Below are positions 55,300 to 64,000 of a stretch of DNA of 64,000 nucleotides, one piece after another; within the stretch, counting starts at the first letter, position 1, and each line of letters starts with the position of its first letter. Source of the stretch: Oceanobacillus jeddahensis. Its GTDB lineage: Bacteria; Bacillota; Bacilli; Bacillales; Amphibacillaceae. Made by a program: the position numbers and the translations under genes. The stretch lies in NCBI RefSeq assembly GCF_000750635.1, contig NZ_CCDM010000002.1, positions 372,001 to 436,000 of the forward strand, read 5' to 3'. The notes beneath the pieces are model-generated. The model did not search any database, was not told the DNA's origin, and saw nothing but the letters and a program-made list of their open reading frames with translations.

Positions 55300-55329
55300 G
55301 TTAAAAAAATAGAAGCGTGGTGAGATAAG

Positions 55330-55749
55330 ATGATTGGTATTGTCATAACAGGGCATGGTTCTTTTCCTACTGGAATAGTGGAATCGCTCACATTAATTGC
55401 AGGAGATAACCCCCAAATAAAAGCTGTTTCATTTAAAGATAATCATCATGAATTGGAAAGCGAAATAAACCAAGCAATCCAGCAAGTGGATACAGGAGAT
55501 GGTGTCATTTGTTTTGCAGATCTAGCAGGAGGAACGCCGTTTAATGTGTGTTCGAAAATTGCTTCAGATGATGATCACACTGTAAAAGTTGTAGGAGGAG
55601 CGAACGTCCCGATGATTTTAAGTGGGTTGTTTGAAAGGGAATTATCTCTGGAGGACTTTACAAACCGTGCATTAGAGAATGGAAAAGAAAACATCAAAGC
55701 ATTTAGTTTAGAATCTCAAAAGTGCTCCGAAGAAACAGATGGGATTTAA
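55330..55749 (+). CDS. PTS mannose-family IIA
   Basis: 139 aa. The phosphohistidine is H9 in IGIVITGHGSFPTGIVESL; FADLAGGTPFNVCSKIA is the second conserved block. It receives phosphate from HPr. It ends the operon. No deacetylase, isomerase, aldolase or hydrolase gene accompanies the four PTS genes, so the sugar cannot be named; an amino sugar is plausible from the Aga resemblance. Confidence 0.92.
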   Translation: MIGIVITGHGSFPTGIVESLTLIAGDNPQIKAVSFKDNHHELESEINQAIQQVDTGDGVICFADLAGGTPFNVCSKIASDDDHTVKVVGGANVPMILSGLFERELSLEDFTNRALENGKENIKAFSLESQKCSEETDGI

Positions 55750-55781
55750 AGTGTGCAGACCATGAAAAAAATGGAAATATT

Positions 55782-55829
55782 AAGCAGCATGTACCTTGTT
55801 ATTTAGATAGGTACATGCTGCTTTCTTTT
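55782..55829 (+). terminator. Terminator of the mannose-family PTS operon
   Basis: AAGCAGCATGTACCT pairs with AGGTACATGCTGCTT, a 15-base stem followed by T-rich sequence. Confidence 0.92.
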
Positions 55830-56327
55830 GGCAAAATAGTTTTTCTAGGTAATAGATAGATTTATTTTCTCTAATTTGTTTTTGGCTATAGTTAGCAATA
55901 ATATGAAATTACTCTTTTTTTCTTAAATTCATTGTATAATTATGTAAGGATTTATAGTATAATGAACTCAGATAATCTTCTTACTGCTATCTAGAATAGA
56001 TTCTTTTTAGTTGTGCTAGGAAACTCTTTTTTAATTTCAGATTTTAGAAAATTTAGTTATTTTGTTTAAAACTTAATAAATAGTCAATATAACAACTAGA
56101 AAGTGCAAAACAAGCTATATATCAAATGAACATTTATTATCTAAACATCGCAAACGTGTTATTATGTTTATAACATCGAACCATTCCATATATGTACAAT
56201 ATATTATGATGGGGTTAAAGCGATGCTTTTTTTATACAAATTTCTAGCTGTAGATGACGAGAATATAGAGGTATTTCTACTTGGCAGTGAGATAATGTAT
56301 TTTTTAAATTTTGAAGGGGGAATGTTT
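55830..56327. other. Intergenic AT-rich region before the glycogen operon
   Basis: About 500 bases without a gene; only promoter-like TATAAT sequences (for example near 55935) are seen. An in-frame extension of the next gene back to 56223 is open but lacks a ribosome binding site. Confidence 0.4.
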
Positions 56328-58061
56328 ATGTCATATCAAAACATCTATGAACAATGGAAAAACGAAGAGGCTCTGGATAGTGAGCTAAAAACAGAGTTGG
56401 AAAGCCTCTTAAACAATGAAGAAGCATTAGAAGATGCGTTCTCACACCCTTTAGAATTTGGTACTGCCGGGATGCGTGGAATACTAGGACCGGGAATTAA
56501 TCGAATGAACATTTATACTGTGAGACAAGCTACAGAAGGCTTAGCACGGTTTATGGAAAGTCAGTCAGAAGGGAATAAATCTAGAGGGGTAGCAATTGCT
56601 TATGATTCTAGACATAAATCTCCTGAATTTGCTTTAGAAGCTGCAAAAACACTTGCAAGTCATGGAATTCCATCCTATGTGTTTGAAGCATTGCGCCCGA
56701 CGCCTGAGTTGTCTTTTGCAGTAAGACACTTAAATACTTTTACTGGAATTATGATTACAGCGTCACATAACCCTGCAAATTATAATGGCTATAAAATTTA
56801 TGGAGAGAGTGGAGGACAAATGCCTCCGAAAGATGCAGATGCTTTAACGAAGTATGTTCGCTCTGTAGAGAACCCTCTGCAAATAGACGTATTATCTGAA
56901 GAAGAAGCAAAAGAAAAAGGACTTCTGAAAATCATTGGCAAAGAAGTGGATGATGCTTATTTACAAGAAGTAGATACAGTGACAATTAATAGAGAACTGG
57001 TATCTCGAGAAGGAAAAGATTTAAAGCTTATTTTCACGCCATTACACGGTGCCGGGAAGATGCTGGGAGAAAGAGCATTAGAACAAGCTGGTTTTACCGG
57101 ATTTTCTTTCGTTCCGGAACAAAGTGTTGCTGATCCTGATTTTACTACAGTCAAATCTCCTAACCCAGAAGAACATTCAGCATTTGAATACGCCATTGCT
57201 GTCGGGGAAAAAGAGGGGGCTGATTTATTAGTAGCAACAGATCCGGATGCCGATCGTTTAGGGGTTGCGGTTAAACTTCCAGATGAGACATATAAAGTAT
57301 TAAGCGGTAATCAAATTGGCGCATTAATGTTAGATTACATTTTAAAAGCCCGAAAAGATGCAGGTACATTGCCGGATAACGCAGTGGCATTAAAATCGAT
57401 TGTTTCAAGTGAATTGTCTACTGCAATTGCTGAAAAATATCAAACGAAAATGGTGGATGTACTTACAGGCTTTAAATTTATTGCCGAAAAAATTCAAGCG
57501 TATCAAGAAGATGGATCGCAGACATTTCTATTTGGCTTTGAAGAAAGCTATGGTTATCTGGTAAAAGCTTTTGTAAGGGATAAAGATGCGATTCAAGCAC
57601 TTGTATTAATTGCAGAAGTAGCTGCTTTTTACAAGCAAAAAGGGAAAAATTTATACGATGCATTAGAAGATATTTTCGAGGAACATGGTTATTATCAAGA
57701 AAAAACGATTTCTATTACAATGAGCGGTTTAGAAGGCTCCGCAAAGATTGCTTCCTTGATGAGACAGTTGCGTGAAGATGCTCCGGAGGCTTTTGGAGGA
57801 GTGAAGGTTGTTAGTACGGAAGATTATAAATTACAGGAAAAAGTACATGTGGATGGATCCGTAACAGCATTAAATACTCCATCATCTGATGTATTGAAAT
57901 ACTTCTTGGAAGACGAAAGTTGGATAGCTGTAAGACCTTCCGGGACGGAGCCTAAAATCAAATTCTATATCGGTGTAAAAGCAGGAAGTGAAGAAGGGGC
58001 AGAAGAAAAAATCAAAGCTTTTTCAGCAGCCATTTCTGAAATAACGAATGTAACCAGCTAA
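56328..58061 (+). CDS. pgcA: Phospho-sugar mutase (alpha-phosphoglucomutase)
   Basis: 577 aa of the alpha-D-phosphohexomutase family, interconverting glucose 6-phosphate and glucose 1-phosphate. The phosphoserine is S146 in MITASHNPANYNGYK, the metal loop is ATDPDADRLG, the sugar loop GFEESYGYL, and the phosphate-binding loop RPSGTEPKIKFY. I start at ATG 56328, seven bases after GAAGGGGG; upstream codons to 56223 are open but less suitable. B. subtilis PgcA has 581 aa. It heads the glycogen operon, where it would supply glucose 1-phosphate to GlgC. Confidence 0.9.
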   Translation: MSYQNIYEQWKNEEALDSELKTELESLLNNEEALEDAFSHPLEFGTAGMRGILGPGINRMNIYTVRQATEGLARFMESQSEGNKSRGVAIAYDSRHKSPEFALEAAKTLASHGIPSYVFEALRPTPELSFAVRHLNTFTGIMITASHNPANYNGYKIYGESGGQMPPKDADALTKYVRSVENPLQIDVLSEEEAKEKGLLKIIGKEVDDAYLQEVDTVTINRELVSREGKDLKLIFTPLHGAGKMLGERALEQAGFTGFSFVPEQSVADPDFTTVKSPNPEEHSAFEYAIAVGEKEGADLLVATDPDADRLGVAVKLPDETYKVLSGNQIGALMLDYILKARKDAGTLPDNAVALKSIVSSELSTAIAEKYQTKMVDVLTGFKFIAEKIQAYQEDGSQTFLFGFEESYGYLVKAFVRDKDAIQALVLIAEVAAFYKQKGKNLYDALEDIFEEHGYYQEKTISITMSGLEGSAKIASLMRQLREDAPEAFGGVKVVSTEDYKLQEKVHVDGSVTALNTPSSDVLKYFLEDESWIAVRPSGTEPKIKFYIGVKAGSEEGAEEKIKAFSAAISEITNVTS

Positions 58062-58104
58062 AAATGACTTCAGGAACTAGTTTCCATAGGTGGTGAACGA
58101 AGAA

Positions 58105-60033
58105 ATGCAAACAAATGAGTATGTGGAATTGGAAACAGAAGATGCCATAAAAAGATTTCAGACGGGAGAAAATTTCTATAGTCAGCATATTTTTGGATAT
58201 CACCAGGAAGAGCGGGACGGGGAGACAGGCTTTGTCTTCCGCGTCTGGGCTCCTAATGCACAAAGGATTTGGTTGGTAGGAACGTTTAATGATTGGGATC
58301 AATCGTTGCCGATGCAAAAAAATGAAGCTTACGGCTATTGGGAAGTATTCACCAGCAAACCTTCAGAAAAAGATTTATATAAGTACAAGGTGCAGCAGGC
58401 GGATGGCAGAGTAGTTTATAAAATTGATCCATTTGCATTTGCATTTGAAAAGCGACCAGGCAATGCCGCTGTGATTCATCATGTCCCAGAGAAAAAATGG
58501 AAGGATGGTTTGTGGTACGGAAGAAAGAAACGTTCTAATTTCTTTAAACGCCCCATAAATATCTATGAGGTACATGCCAGCTCCTGGAAGCATCATGAAG
58601 ATGGAACGCCTTATTCCTTTGCAGATTTAAAGGAAGAATTAATTCCTTACGTAAAGGAAATGGGGTATACCCATATTGAATTTATGCCGTTAATGGAACA
58701 TCCATTAGGAGCCTCATGGGGTTACCAGCTAATAGGTTATTTTGCTTTGAGCTCTTATTATGGTAAACCGGAAGAATTTCAGGATTTTGTGGAGGCATGC
58801 CACCAGAATAATATAGGGGTGTTTGTGGACTGGGTACCCGGTCATTGCTGCATCAATGATGATGCCCTTCCGAAATATGACGGTACACCACAATTTGAAT
58901 ATGAGGACCCGGATCGGGCTGCGAATATCCGTTGGGGTTCTGTCAACTTTGATTTAGGCAAACCAGAAGTACAGTCATTTCTTATTTCGAGTGCGTTGTT
59001 TTGGTTGGAAATGTATCATATTGATGGGATTCGAGTGGATGCTGTTTCCAGTATGCTTTATTTAGATTATGATGAGGGTCCTTGGGAGCCGAATCATGAA
59101 GGTGGAAATCGAAACTATGAAGGATATTATTTCCTGCAAAAGCTAAATGCAGTTGTCAAGCTGACTCACCCGGAAGCAATTATGATTGCGGAAGAAAGTT
59201 CATCCGATACACAAATCACAGGGTTAATTGAAACAGGGGCACTAGGATTTGATTACAAATGGAATATGGGCTGGATGAATGATGTACTTGAATTTTATAA
59301 AATGGATCCGGCTTTCCGAAAAGATCATTTTAACTTAATTACTTTTTCCTTTATGTATATGATGCAGGAAAATTATATTTTGCCGCTTTCTCATGACGAG
59401 GTTGTGCATGGGAAGAAGAGCTTGATGCATAAGATGTGGGGAGACAGGTATAAGCAATTTGCTCAATTACGTAATTTGTATACGTATAAGATAACGCACC
59501 CGGGGAAAAAGCTCTTGTTTATGGGCAGTGAATGGGGGCAATTCTTAGAGTGGAAGTACGATGAGGGTTTAGAATGGCGGGATTTAGGTGATGTATGGAA
59601 CAAAAGTATGCAGCACTTTACTGCCTCTTTAAATAAGCTTTATAAAGAACAGCCGGCACTATGGGAGTTAGAGGAGAGCTATGATACGATTTCGATTATC
59701 GATGCAGATAATCATAATGATTCCGTTCTCAGTTTTATGCGGAAAAGTAAGAAGAAAAAGGATTTTCTGATTATTATCTTAAATATGACACCTGTAGAGC
59801 GGCAGGATTTTCCTATCGGTGTTCCTTTTGAGGGAAGCTATAAAGAAATATGGAATACGGAAATGCAAGAATTTGGAGGGACGTGGGCAGAGCATAACCC
59901 TGACCAGTTGACAGAGGAAATTCCTTTTAAAGAATATCCTTATCGTATTAAGACAGTTGTACCGGCATTAGGAGCGTTGATTTTACAGCCTGACAACATC
60001 AAAATACCGAGAAAACGTCCATCTGCTAAGTAA
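58105..60033 (+). CDS. glgB: 1,4-alpha-glucan branching enzyme
   Basis: 642 aa. N-terminal CBM48 domain ([23 protein letters not shown]), then a GH13 barrel with the nucleophile aspartate in [13 protein letters not shown], acid glutamate in [11 protein letters not shown], and [12 protein letters not shown]. It introduces alpha-1,6 branches into glycogen. ATG 58105 lies eight bases behind AGGTGGTGA, itself containing GTG codons (58090, 58093) that would be alternative starts. It is 43 bases after the mutase gene. Confidence 0.95.
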   Translation: MQTNEYVELETEDAIKRFQTGENFYSQHIFGYHQEERDGETGFVFRVWAPNAQRIWLVGTFNDWDQSLPMQKNEAYGYWEVFTSKPSEKDLYKYKVQQADGRVVYKIDPFAFAFEKRPGNAAVIHHVPEKKWKDGLWYGRKKRSNFFKRPINIYEVHASSWKHHEDGTPYSFADLKEELIPYVKEMGYTHIEFMPLMEHPLGASWGYQLIGYFALSSYYGKPEEFQDFVEACHQNNIGVFVDWVPGHCCINDDALPKYDGTPQFEYEDPDRAANIRWGSVNFDLGKPEVQSFLISSALFWLEMYHIDGIRVDAVSSMLYLDYDEGPWEPNHEGGNRNYEGYYFLQKLNAVVKLTHPEAIMIAEESSSDTQITGLIETGALGFDYKWNMGWMNDVLEFYKMDPAFRKDHFNLITFSFMYMMQENYILPLSHDEVVHGKKSLMHKMWGDRYKQFAQLRNLYTYKITHPGKKLLFMGSEWGQFLEWKYDEGLEWRDLGDVWNKSMQHFTASLNKLYKEQPALWELEESYDTISIIDADNHNDSVLSFMRKSKKKKDFLIIILNMTPVERQDFPIGVPFEGSYKEIWNTEMQEFGGTWAEHNPDQLTEEIPFKEYPYRIKTVVPALGALILQPDNIKIPRKRPSAK

Positions 60034-60141
60034 TTTTTCATCATTAAGAATTTCTTTTTATTGGATACTTTGTTTATCCTATGAAAAGTTATTGTATACA
60101 CACCAGGATTTACTTTTGCAATAAGTTTTGAAGAAGTAATC

Positions 60142-60182
60142 GAAAGGGGGACAGGTGAAAGGCTGCTTTCACCGAATATATG
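60142..60182 (+). promoter_or_regulatory. Shine-Dalgarno, hairpin and start of glgC
   Basis: The only Shine-Dalgarno sequence, GAAAGGGGG (60142-60150), is 29 bases from the glgC ATG (60180). The perfect hairpin GGTGAAAG-GCTG-CTTTCACC (60154-60173) lies between. If folded, the effective spacing falls to nine bases. Alternatively a GTG at 60155 opens an 11-codon leader frame that ends at 60190, overlapping the glgC start. Confidence 0.6.
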
Positions 60183-61322
60183 AAAAATGAGATGCTAGCA
60201 ATGATTCTTGCAGGAGGTAAGGGATCGCGATTAGGAAAACTGACAAAAAATATCGCTAAACCAGCTGTTCCTTTTGGAGGAAGATATCGTATTATTGATT
60301 TTACTTTAAGTAATTGTGCCAATTCCGGTGTTAAAAATGTGGGTGTTGTGACGCAGTATCAGCCACTGGCGTTAAATAATCATGTGGATAACGGGACAAG
60401 CTGGGGGCTGGACGGAATCAGCTCTGGTGTGACGATTCTTCAGCCTTATGCCGGTTCCGAGGGTGGTAAATGGTTTGAAGGAACAGCACACGCCATCTAT
60501 CAGAATATTGCGTATATCGATGAAATGAATCCGGAGTATTTGCTTGTGTTATCTGGAGATCATATCTATAAGATGGACTATGAAGAAATGCTGGAAACAC
60601 ATAAAGCAAATGATGCTTCTTTAACAGTTGCAGTACTTGAGGTGCCTGAAAAGGAAGCTTCCCGTTTTGGGATTATGAATACAGATGAAAATGACCGGAT
60701 TATTGAATTTGAAGAAAAACCAGAGAATCCGAAGAGTAATCTAGCATCTATGGGAATCTATATCTTTAATTGGAGCAGACTGCGGGAAGTTCTACTAAGC
60801 AGTTATTCCAAAGATGATCATATGCTGGATTTTGGCAAGCATGTTATCCCTTCTTATTTAGAGGGGGGAGAGAATGTATTTGTTTATCGTTTTTCCGGGT
60901 ATTGGAAAGACGTTGGAACGATTGATTCACTCTGGGAAGCAAATATGGAATTTATTAACCCTGAGATGAATCTGAATATCCGTGATAAATCATGGCGTGT
61001 GTACTCAAGAAATACGATTTCCCCTCCAAACTTCTTAACAGATACTGCCTCTGTGACAGATTCTTTAATTGTTGATGGCTGCTATGTAGCAGGCAGTATT
61101 AAAAATAGTATTCTATCCAATGATGTACAGGTGAAAGAAGGATCGCAAATTACAGACAGCTTTATTATGCCTGGAGCAAGTATTGGCAGGAATGTAAGTA
61201 TTCATCGAGCAATTATTGGGGAAGATGCGGTTGTCGGGGATAATACGGTAATTGATGGAACAGAAGAGGTAGGAGTAGTAGGTTATTCTGAAGTGATTGG
61301 AGTGACGATGGATGAGGACTAA
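60180..61322 (+). CDS. glgC: Glucose-1-phosphate adenylyltransferase (ADP-glucose pyrophosphorylase)
   Basis: 380 aa. It makes ADP-glucose from ATP and glucose 1-phosphate. N-terminal nucleotide motif [48 protein letters not shown] and [19 protein letters not shown], with a left-handed beta-helix at the C-terminus. It overlaps glgD by 11 bases. In Bacillus-type systems GlgC works together with GlgD. The start codon is preceded by an unusual hairpin listed separately. Confidence 0.95.
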   Translation: MKNEMLAMILAGGKGSRLGKLTKNIAKPAVPFGGRYRIIDFTLSNCANSGVKNVGVVTQYQPLALNNHVDNGTSWGLDGISSGVTILQPYAGSEGGKWFEGTAHAIYQNIAYIDEMNPEYLLVLSGDHIYKMDYEEMLETHKANDASLTVAVLEVPEKEASRFGIMNTDENDRIIEFEEKPENPKSNLASMGIYIFNWSRLREVLLSSYSKDDHMLDFGKHVIPSYLEGGENVFVYRFSGYWKDVGTIDSLWEANMEFINPEMNLNIRDKSWRVYSRNTISPPNFLTDTASVTDSLIVDGCYVAGSIKNSILSNDVQVKEGSQITDSFIMPGASIGRNVSIHRAIIGEDAVVGDNTVIDGTEEVGVVGYSEVIGVTMDED

Positions 61323-62484
61323 TAAAATTTGTGCCGTTTTAGGAAATATTCAACGCTATAACGCTTTACTTCCATTAACCAATGAGAGACCGTTAGCAAC
61401 ATTACCTTTTGCTTGTAAATACAGACTGATAGATTTCCCCCTTTCCAGTATTGTGAATGCAAATATAAATACGGTTTATATGATTTTTAATGAAGGTGAA
61501 ACACAATCTGTTTTCGATCATATTGGTGGAGGAAAGGAATGGAATTTAGACGGCGTGCATAATCGTTTCTTTATTCATCTGTATCAGGACTTTTTGAAAT
61601 TGAAAGCACATAACCAAAGCTATTACCGTCCACTAATTGATTATCTTGAAAAATCAAAATCAGAGTATACCGTTTATATGAGCAGTAAAATGATTTGTAA
61701 TATAGACTTACGTGCCGTGTTAAAAATTCATCAGCAGCAGAACAATGAAATGACGGTTGTTTATAAAAAGGTGGAATCAGAAAAAATCTGCCAGACGGAT
61801 GCTGTATTATCACTGACAGATAATGGCCAAATTACGGAAGTACGTCCTTATATGGAGCATGTACAGACTTCAGACCAAGAAAATCTCTGCATGGATATTT
61901 ATATTGTGCAGACAAATTGGTTGATCCGGGAATTAAAAGAAGGTCAGCAAGAAGGAACCCCTGCTGACATTCAAGATTTTCTGCGTAAAAAAATTCATAC
62001 CGTAAAAAGCTCCAGCTATGAGCATACTGGTTATTTAAGTAATATATTTGATATTAACTCATACTATAATGCATCACTTGATATGCTTAACCAGCAAAAA
62101 TTTAGTTCACTTCTATATTCCAACCAAAAAATATATACAAAATTAAAAAATGAAGTCCCAACGTATTATTCAGAGTCATCTGAAGTAAATAACAGCCAAT
62201 TCGCAACAGGGTGTATTATTGAAGGGAAAGTACAAGGCTCTTCTATCTCTCGTGGAACCGTCATAGATAAAGGGACGGAAGTCATCGATTCGATTATCAT
62301 GCCGAATGCAAAAATATGTGCTGGAGCTAAGGTGCAGAATGCCATTCTAGACAAGGAAGTAGTTGTAGATCCAGGCGTGCAAATAATTGGAACAAGAGAA
62401 AATCCAATTGTTATTGAAAAATATCAGCATGTAACCAATGATATCCTTGCAAATGGGGTAGCGGTTAGTAACGTAGAGAGATAA
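61312..62484 (+). CDS. glgD: Glucose-1-phosphate adenylyltransferase-like subunit GlgD
   Basis: 390 aa, related to GlgC but with degenerate nucleotide motif: [26 protein letters not shown] replaces the GGKGSR loop, so it is a modulatory rather than catalytic subunit, as known for Firmicute Glg[18 protein letters not shown] is the family mark. Start ATG 61312 inside the end of glgC, so translation is coupled. Confidence 0.93.
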   Translation: MRTNKICAVLGNIQRYNALLPLTNERPLATLPFACKYRLIDFPLSSIVNANINTVYMIFNEGETQSVFDHIGGGKEWNLDGVHNRFFIHLYQDFLKLKAHNQSYYRPLIDYLEKSKSEYTVYMSSKMICNIDLRAVLKIHQQQNNEMTVVYKKVESEKICQTDAVLSLTDNGQITEVRPYMEHVQTSDQENLCMDIYIVQTNWLIRELKEGQQEGTPADIQDFLRKKIHTVKSSSYEHTGYLSNIFDINSYYNASLDMLNQQKFSSLLYSNQKIYTKLKNEVPTYYSESSEVNNSQFATGCIIEGKVQGSSISRGTVIDKGTEVIDSIIMPNAKICAGAKVQNAILDKEVVVDPGVQIIGTRENPIVIEKYQHVTNDILANGVAVSNVER

Positions 62485-62498
62485 GAAGGAGGAAAAGT

Positions 62499-63929
62499 AT
62501 GAAATTATTATTTGCTAGTGCGGAGTGTGCGCCATTTTTCAAGACAGGCGGGCTTGGAGATGTGATAGGTGCTCTTCCCAAGGAATTAGCAAAAAAAGAT
62601 GTTGAAGTGTCCATTGTACTGCCACTTCATAAAAAAATGCCAACCGTATATAGGGAGCGTTGCGAGCATGTTGCCTCTTTTTCTGTAGATGTAGGCTGGA
62701 GAAGTCAATATTGTGGAATTGAACGTTTAGAAATGGATAATGTCACCTATTATTTTATTGATAATATCTATTATTTTGACCGGGATGATTTATATGGTTT
62801 TTATGATGATGGAGAACGCTTTGCTTTCTTTCAATTAGCTCTGATTGAGATGATGGAAGTAATTGATTATATTCCTGACATTCTCCATGTCCATGATTTT
62901 CATACAGCAATGGTACCATTTCTCTTGAAAGAAAAGTATCATTGGGTAGAAGCTTACCAAAATATACGAACCGTATTGACCATTCATAATATTGAATTTC
63001 AAGGACGATATCACCCAGAAGTCTTGTCTGATTTGTTTGGGGTTGGAGATCGGAAATATCATGATGGCACAATTCGCTTCGAAAATGACATTAATTTTCT
63101 GAAATCGGGTATTGTATATGCAGATAGAGTAAATACCGTCAGTCATTCTTATGCCAGAGAAATTCAAACTGCTGAATTTGGCAACGGCTTAGAAGCAATT
63201 CTCAGACAAGAGCAAGAAAAGTTATCGGGCATTGTGAATGGAATAGACTATGAAATTAATAACCCGGAAACGGACACGGCACTCAAGGCAAATTATTCTT
63301 CAACTAACTTAGCAGGGAAGAAGGATTGTAAAAAAGAATTACAGGAATTAATGGGGCTTCCTGTTAAAGCGAATGTTCCAATCATTGCAGTAGTCAGCCG
63401 TCTGACACATCAAAAAGGATTTCATCTTGTGTTGGAGGAACTGGAAAATCTATTGCAATATGACGTCCAATTTGTCCTATTAGGAACTGGAGATCCAGCA
63501 TTGGAACATCCATTTCAGCTGATTTCTGAGTGGTACCCAAATAAATGCGCAGCAAAAATTACTTTTGATGTGACGCTGGCTCAAAAGATTTACGCTGGTG
63601 CTGATATCTTTCTGATGCCTTCTAAGTTTGAACCATGTGGATTATCACAGCTCATTTCTATGCGCTACGGTACGTTGCCAGTAGTTCATGAGATAGGTGG
63701 TCTAAAGGATACCGTGCAGCCATATAATCCAATTGAAAAAACAGGAACAGGTTTTGGCTTCTCTTTATTTACACCCTACTATATGATGGAAGCGTTGAAG
63801 AAAGCGATCCATGTTTATCAAGACGAGAAGGATGTATGGGGTAAACTTATTCAAACAGCAATGGCACAGGATTTCAGCTGGGAAACGTCGAGCGGGCAGT
63901 ACTATTTACTTTATAAAGAAATCTTATAA
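62499..63929 (+). CDS. glgA: Glycogen synthase (ADP-glucose)
   Basis: 476 aa GT5-family glycosyltransferase that elongates alpha-1,4-glucan. The ADP-glucose lysine motif is FFKTGGLGDVIGALPKEL at the N-terminus, NTVSHSYA-type and LTIHNIEFQGRYHPE follow, and MPSKFEPCGLSQLISMRYG is the C-terminal E-x-x-x-x-x-x-E region. Start ATG 62499 behind AGAAGGAGG. Last gene of the operon in the window; no glgP follows within the remaining 71 bases, and a hairpin lies there. Confidence 0.95.
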   Translation: MKLLFASAECAPFFKTGGLGDVIGALPKELAKKDVEVSIVLPLHKKMPTVYRERCEHVASFSVDVGWRSQYCGIERLEMDNVTYYFIDNIYYFDRDDLYGFYDDGERFAFFQLALIEMMEVIDYIPDILHVHDFHTAMVPFLLKEKYHWVEAYQNIRTVLTIHNIEFQGRYHPEVLSDLFGVGDRKYHDGTIRFENDINFLKSGIVYADRVNTVSHSYAREIQTAEFGNGLEAILRQEQEKLSGIVNGIDYEINNPETDTALKANYSSTNLAGKKDCKKELQELMGLPVKANVPIIAVVSRLTHQKGFHLVLEELENLLQYDVQFVLLGTGDPALEHPFQLISEWYPNKCAAKITFDVTLAQKIYAGADIFLMPSKFEPCGLSQLISMRYGTLPVVHEIGGLKDTVQPYNPIEKTGTGFGFSLFTPYYMMEALKKAIHVYQDEKDVWGKLIQTAMAQDFSWETSSGQYYLLYKEIL

Positions 63930-63939
63930 GAAATAGAGT

Positions 63940-63987
63940 GTGTTCAAAAAGCTCAAGAGTAGGAATGTTATTGAGTTTTTTGAACAC
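63940..63987. terminator. Hairpin behind glgA
   Basis: GTGTTCAAAAAGCTCAA pairs with TTGAGTTTTTTGAACAC, a 17-base stem. The T-run lies inside the stem, not behind it, so it could be a terminator or the end of a repeat that continues outside the window. Confidence 0.6.
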
Positions 63988-64000
63988 GCGCTTATAGGAT

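Noticed and set aside
1..64000. CRISPR arrays, tRNA or rRNA genes
   Set aside because: No regularly spaced repeats and no tRNA- or rRNA-like sequences were noticed on reading through either strand; a tRNA search program would be needed to exclude them fully.

Overview
The window is a 64 kb stretch of chromosome from a low-GC Gram-positive bacterium. Strong AGGAGG-type ribosome binding sites, frequent GTG/TTG starts, CcpA (cre-like) sites, a Bacillus-type GntR operator, GlnR-type boxes and a glgBCDA cluster with a separate GlgD all point to the Bacillaceae. A moderately halophilic genus such as Oceanobacillus or Virgibacillus fits the gene content, but that is inference. No rRNA, tRNA, CRISPR array, prophage or complete insertion sequence was seen.

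Region by region. (1) 1-2273: ArsR-type regulator plus MFS exporter. (2) 2574-11178: a C2-sulfonate (taurine) dissimilation cluster: GntR/UTRA regulator, taurine-type aminotransferase, LysR regulator, sulfoacetaldehyde acetyltransferase Xsc, APC permease and YeiH-type exporter. Taurine would become sulfoacetaldehyde, then acetyl phosphate plus sulfite, with sulfite or sulfate exported. (3) 11521-16744: acyl-CoA dehydrogenase-like flavoprotein, alkyladenine glycosylase, and a ketoacyl synthase next to an AMP-forming acyl ligase. (4) 16895-21575: gluconate operon gntK-gntP-gntZ behind an exact GntR operator but without gntR. (5) 21635-23240: glnA with GlnR-type boxes and a long structured leader. 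(6) 23375-31259: CapA lipoprotein, YdcF protein, and a divergent chitobiose/cellobiose system (ChbG deacetylase, GntR regulator; GH4 glucosidase and PTS IIC-IIA-IIB). A 276-bp MITE-like element lies between the regulator and the deacetylase. (7) 31600-36502: butanediol dehydrogenase, PH-domain membrane protein, CwlC-like amidase, GpmA, a 47-aa basic protein and homocysteine methyltransferase. (8) 36934-41309: a tandem pair of amidohydrolases, one interrupted by an in-frame TGA, then MarR plus MFS. (9) 41946-52083: two paralogous C45-type autoproteolytic hydrolases bracketing a complete Dpp/Opp-type ABC importer and an alpha/beta hydrolase, with a LysR regulator at the end. (10) 52084-55749: a 1.1 kb non-coding stretch with operators, then a mannose-family PTS (IIB-IIC-IID-IIA) without catabolic enzymes. 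(11) 56328-63929: glycogen operon pgcA-like, glgB, glgC, glgD, glgA.

The most unusual signals outside the genes are: two diverged copies of a structured repeat (11376-11530 and about 36671-36933), each between convergent genes; the MITE-like insertion at 26545-26820; a hairpin between the Shine-Dalgarno and start codon of glgC whose folding would restore normal spacing; and a 61-bp near-complete hairpin at 52237-52297. Among gene clusters, the C45 hydrolase/ABC transporter locus has no known substrate and is the best candidate for an undescribed uptake-and-hydrolysis system.
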